Positions 61,495-64,000 of a DNA stretch of 64,000 bases are shown here, piece after piece. The stretch comes from Parasedimentitalea maritima (GTDB lineage: Bacteria > Pseudomonadota > Alphaproteobacteria > Rhodobacterales > Rhodobacteraceae), in NCBI RefSeq assembly GCF_005771405.1, contig NZ_VAUA01000001.1, positions 558,001-622,000 of the forward strand. The letters run 5' to 3'. The notes beneath the pieces are model-generated. The model saw nothing but the letters and a program-made list of their open reading frames with translations. It was not told the DNA's origin and did no database searches. Each line of letters opens with the position of its first letter. Positions within the stretch are counted from its first letter, which is position 1. The translations under genes were made by a program, and so were the position numbers.

Positions 61495-61554
61495 GTAGGG
61501 TGTGTGCTTGCACGCACCACTGCGGGAAAAGGTGCGTGCAAGCACACACCCTAC
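61495..61554. repeat. GTGCGTGC palindromic repeat, inverted pair (copy C)
   Basis: Two 24-bp units in perfect inverted orientation (61495-61518 and 61531-61554) around a 12-nt spacer, in the 93-bp gap between the zinc alcohol dehydrogenase stop and the enolase-family start. Each unit holds its own small palindrome (GTGC-TT-GCAC core). Consensus of the flank is GTAGGGTG, also seen (reverse strand) at 30160. Confidence 0.85.
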
Positions 61555-61567
61555 AATGGAAACAGGT

Positions 61568-62656
61568 TCAGCGATTGAACAGGATGACATTGCGCTTGGC
61601 GCTGCCGGTTTTTGTATCCGCAATTGCTTCGTTGATTTGTTCCAGCGACCAACGACCGGAAATCAATTCATCCAGTTTTAGCCGACCTTGTTGATACAGG
61701 TCGATCATCCAGGGAATGTCCCGTTGGATAACCACATCCCCCATTTTGGAACCAATCAATCCCTGACCCACGGCAGCCAGCATCACGGGTTCATAGCTTG
61801 CCTTGGCGCCGGAATGCGGCATGCCAATCATGATGGCCTTGCCGCCACGAGCAAGATATCGCGGCGCCTGCTCGTAGGCTGGAATCGCGCCAACGGTGAT
61901 CAGCACCGCGTCTGCGCCGCGCCCGCCAAGCGCCTTGTAGGACGCGCGCCAGGGTTGGTCCTGGGTGGCCAGAACGCCATGGGTCGCACCGAATTCCTTG
62001 GCAATCGCCAGCTTGTCTTCGCTCATGTCTACCGCAACAATGCGGCGCGCCCCTGCGATACGGGCCCCCTGAATGGCATTGAGTCCCACACCGCCAGCGC
62101 CGATCACCACGACATCCTGACCTGGGCGCAGCTGGGCAGCATTGACCACAGCACCAACCCCCGTGATCACCCCGCACGAAATCAGTGAGGCGACGTCTTT
62201 GCCCAGATCATGTGGGATTTTCACGATCTGCCGTTGGTCCACCACGACCTTTTCGGCGAAGGCTCCACAGGCCATGGCCTGCTCCAGCGGTTTACCGTCG
62301 GAGGTCTGTAGGGGGCCTTCGCCGTTGTATGATGTTTCGCAGATTGTAGGCTTGCCGCCCGCACAGCTGGGGCAAGTGCCGCAGGAGCGGATCAGGGTGA
62401 CCACAACGGGATCACCGGCAGAAAAATCCGACACACCAGAGCCAACAGCGCTAATGACCCCGGCGGCTTCATGTCCATAAACTGCGGGCAACTGCCCCCC
62501 CCATGCTCCTTCGGCATAGGAAATATCGCTGTGGCAGATCGCAACCGCATCCAGGGTAACCTCGACTTCACCCATGTCAGGTGCCGCCAGTTGCACCTCC
62601 TCGACTACCAATGGTGCGCCAAATTCGTGGCAGACTGCGGCCTTGATGGTTTGCAT
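61568..62656 (-). CDS. zinc-dependent alcohol dehydrogenase, class III-like
   Basis: 362 residues, medium-chain dehydrogenase fold. Catalytic zinc ligands C41 and H62-E63 (GHEAAG), structural zinc C92, C95, C98, C106 (SCGTCPSCAGGKPTIC), Rossmann motif VVVIGAGGVGLNAIQGA. SD GGGAGAA. It resembles Zn-ADHs near S-(hydroxymethyl)glutathione/mycothiol dehydrogenases in lineage, but lacks a clear thiol signature. Upstream of, and on the same strand as, the enolase-superfamily enzyme; oxidises an alcohol with NAD(P). Confidence 0.92.
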   Translation of the reverse strand: MQTIKAAVCHEFGAPLVVEEVQLAAPDMGEVEVTLDAVAICHSDISYAEGAWGGQLPAVYGHEAAGVISAVGSGVSDFSAGDPVVVTLIRSCGTCPSCAGGKPTICETSYNGEGPLQTSDGKPLEQAMACGAFAEKVVVDQRQIVKIPHDLGKDVASLISCGVITGVGAVVNAAQLRPGQDVVVIGAGGVGLNAIQGARIAGARRIVAVDMSEDKLAIAKEFGATHGVLATQDQPWRASYKALGGRGADAVLITVGAIPAYEQAPRYLARGGKAIMIGMPHSGAKASYEPVMLAAVGQGLIGSKMGDVVIQRDIPWMIDLYQQGRLKLDELISGRWSLEQINEAIADTKTGSAKRNVILFNR

Positions 62657-62734
62657 GAAATTCTCCCGTTTGTTGCCAATACGGTGACCCGCAACCGCGG
62701 ATGCCGCAAGACAGAAAACGTCAAGAACAGGTCG

Positions 62735-63937
62735 TTATGACGCTACGGAGGTTTTGGTGCGCAGAAAAATAAACAACCCTATTCCCATCAATCCCAATGC
62801 AACTAGAAACGGCGCGCCGGGGAGGTAGATGGGGGCACCTTCGCGACTGAACTGAGCAAAGACCGAGGCCATCATCATTGGGGAAATTATCATCGCCAGC
62901 GCGTTGACGGCGGTCATAACGCCTTGCAATTCACCCTGTTGATTGTCGTCGACCATTTTCGACATGATCGCCTGTAATGCGGGGGTCACCACGGCACCCA
63001 TCGCGGTGATTGGGGTCAGGATCAGCGCCAGCACGCCACTGGTGATGAAGGCCAGAAAACTGAAACCGACAAAATCAAAGATCTGACCGTAAATGACGGC
63101 ATTGCGTTCGCCGAAGCGGCGGATCACATGGCGCAGCAATCCCCCCTGCACAAAGGCCATCATCGAGCCAAAAATGGCTAATGACACTCCGATCATCTGT
63201 GGCGACCAGTTAAACCGTTCTTCGGTGAAATAGGACCAGATGGCCGGATAGACATAGATCGAAACGGAATACAGGAAATAGACCCAAAGCAGGCGTTGGA
63301 TGCCGGGGATACGCGCCATGGAGCGGAACGCACCAAAAGGATGTGCACGACGCCAGTCGAAGGCGCGTCGGGTTTTGTCGGTGACGGTTTCGTTCATCAC
63401 AAACCAGCCAAGGGTGAAGTTCATGGCGGCCAATATGGCGGCGGCGTAGAAGGGCGCGCGGGTGCCCAATTCGCCCAATAGACCGCCAACCAGTGGACCC
63501 AGCACAAAGCCAACACCAAACGCGGCGCCCAACATGCCAAAGTTGGCGGCTTTTTCTTTGGAATCAGAAACATCCGCCATGTAAGCCCCAGCCGTGGCAT
63601 GGGTGGCCGCCGTGATGCCACCGATCAGACGCCCCAGAAGGAGCAGCCACATGGTATGGGCCAGCGCCATCAGCACATAGTCCAGCACCATGACAAACAG
63701 GGACAATAACAGCACAGGTCGACGGCCATAGGCATCAGACAGGTTGCCAAGGATCGGGCTGAACAGGAATTGCATCACCGCAAAAGAGGTGGCCAGAATA
63801 CCTCCCCATAGGGCTGCATCGGCCAGGCTGCCGCCCTGCACCTCAACAATCAGGCCAGGCATGATTGGCATGATCAGACCAACGCCCATAGCATCGATCA
63901 TCACGGTGGTCAGGATAAACAGAAAGGGCAGGCGCAT
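62735..63937 (-). CDS. MFS efflux transporter, TetA-like
   Basis: 400 residues, 12 predicted helices. Motif A between helices 2 and 3 reads GNLSDAYGRRPVLL, and motif C near helix 5 is GAAFGVGFVLGPLVGG, which marks drug:H+ antiporters of the DHA1/TetA type. N-terminus FILTTVMIDAMGVGLIMPIMPGLI is typical of TetA(G)-like proteins. No adjacent TetR gene, so regulation and substrate are unknown; most such chromosomal relatives do not confer tetracycline resistance. The last 63 bp of the window hold no feature. Confidence 0.9.
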   Translation of the reverse strand: MRLPFLFILTTVMIDAMGVGLIMPIMPGLIVEVQGGSLADAALWGGILATSFAVMQFLFSPILGNLSDAYGRRPVLLLSLFVMVLDYVLMALAHTMWLLLLGRLIGGITAATHATAGAYMADVSDSKEKAANFGMLGAAFGVGFVLGPLVGGLLGELGTRAPFYAAAILAAMNFTLGWFVMNETVTDKTRRAFDWRRAHPFGAFRSMARIPGIQRLLWVYFLYSVSIYVYPAIWSYFTEERFNWSPQMIGVSLAIFGSMMAFVQGGLLRHVIRRFGERNAVIYGQIFDFVGFSFLAFITSGVLALILTPITAMGAVVTPALQAIMSKMVDDNQQGELQGVMTAVNALAMIISPMMMASVFAQFSREGAPIYLPGAPFLVALGLMGIGLFIFLRTKTSVAS

Positions 63938-64000
63938 CGTTGGTCATTCTCTGGTTAGATTGGACGCAACCGTAGCGGCGGCCTGCAGCAGGGGGAAGGT

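Noticed and set aside
61475-61549. 25-residue N-terminal extension of the enolase-family enzyme
   Set aside because: It would be encoded by the palindromic repeat pair; the family N-terminus begins at 61474.
62735-63937. Tetracycline resistance determinant
   Set aside because: TetA-like MFS motifs are present but no TetR partner or mobile context; more likely a general chromosomal exporter.
1-64000. CRISPR array, insertion sequence, prophage or integrase
   Set aside because: No spaced direct repeats, transposase or integrase motifs, or phage genes were seen on either strand.

Overview
The window looks like chromosomal DNA of a marine alphaproteobacterium of the Roseobacter group (Rhodobacterales). 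The basis is GC-rich coding with many ATGA or TGATG gene overlaps, a paa phenylacetyl-CoA epoxidase operon, a tripartite tricarboxylate (TctCBA) transporter, a Yej-type ABC importer with a fused double ATPase, a fused indolepyruvate ferredoxin oxidoreductase, a SqrR/BigR-like repressor with both signature cysteines, and short GTGCGTGC palindromes of a kind I recall from this group. No insertion sequence, prophage, CRISPR array, rRNA or tRNA gene was recognised. Almost all the DNA is coding; the genes are mostly catabolic, transport and regulatory.

Layout. 1-3.6 kb: aromatic ring activation operon on the minus strand (3-oxoadipyl-CoA thiolase, paaA, paaB, paaC, start of paaD). 3.6-7 kb: two GNAT acetyltransferases, a sulfatase/phosphonate-monoester-hydrolase-like enzyme and a DUF2834 protein. 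7-11.9 kb: a GntR regulator, a class I glutamine amidotransferase, a cytochrome P450, a glutamine-synthetase-like ligase, a putidaredoxin-type ferredoxin and a small membrane protein. Together these resemble a gamma-glutamylation / P450 / deglutamylation pathway for amines. 12-21.5 kb: class III aminotransferase, IclR regulator, TctCBA transporter, aldehyde dehydrogenase, Tm-1-like protein and a DAO-type oxidoreductase. 21.6-30.2 kb: a beta-oxidation set (FadJ-like bifunctional enzyme, thiolase, two adjacent acyl-CoA dehydrogenases, a hotdog thioesterase, an acyl-CoA synthetase). 30.2-32.9 kb: rpe, an SDR and a divergent LysR regulator.

33-39.5 kb: seven minus-strand genes (four glycosyltransferases, a histidine phosphatase, a polysaccharide-deacetylase-like protein, a small methyltransferase) joined at all six junctions by 4-nt ATGA overlaps. 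This is the best candidate here for an undescribed, concerted system. 39.9-49.6 kb: a large MscS channel, then a peptide/opine-type ABC importer operon with a CaiB/BaiF CoA-transferase coupled at its end. 49.8-56.6 kb: a paralogue of the small methyltransferase, a GST, a TetR regulator, indolepyruvate ferredoxin oxidoreductase with its divergent Lrp regulator, and a DUF3307 protein. 56.7-64 kb: an ABC-exporter-like protein whose ATPase motifs are destroyed and which carries a large insertion and a C-terminal cyclic-nucleotide-binding-like domain; then a SqrR/BigR-like repressor, an enolase-superfamily enzyme, a zinc alcohol dehydrogenase and a TetA-like MFS exporter.

A short palindromic unit (GGTGCGTGC TT GCACGCACC and variants) occurs at three loci. 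At two of them it is in inverted pairs that form long hairpins, and in one case it has apparently extended the reading frame of the acyl-CoA synthetase. All calls are by eye from sequence motifs and context; no database search was run.
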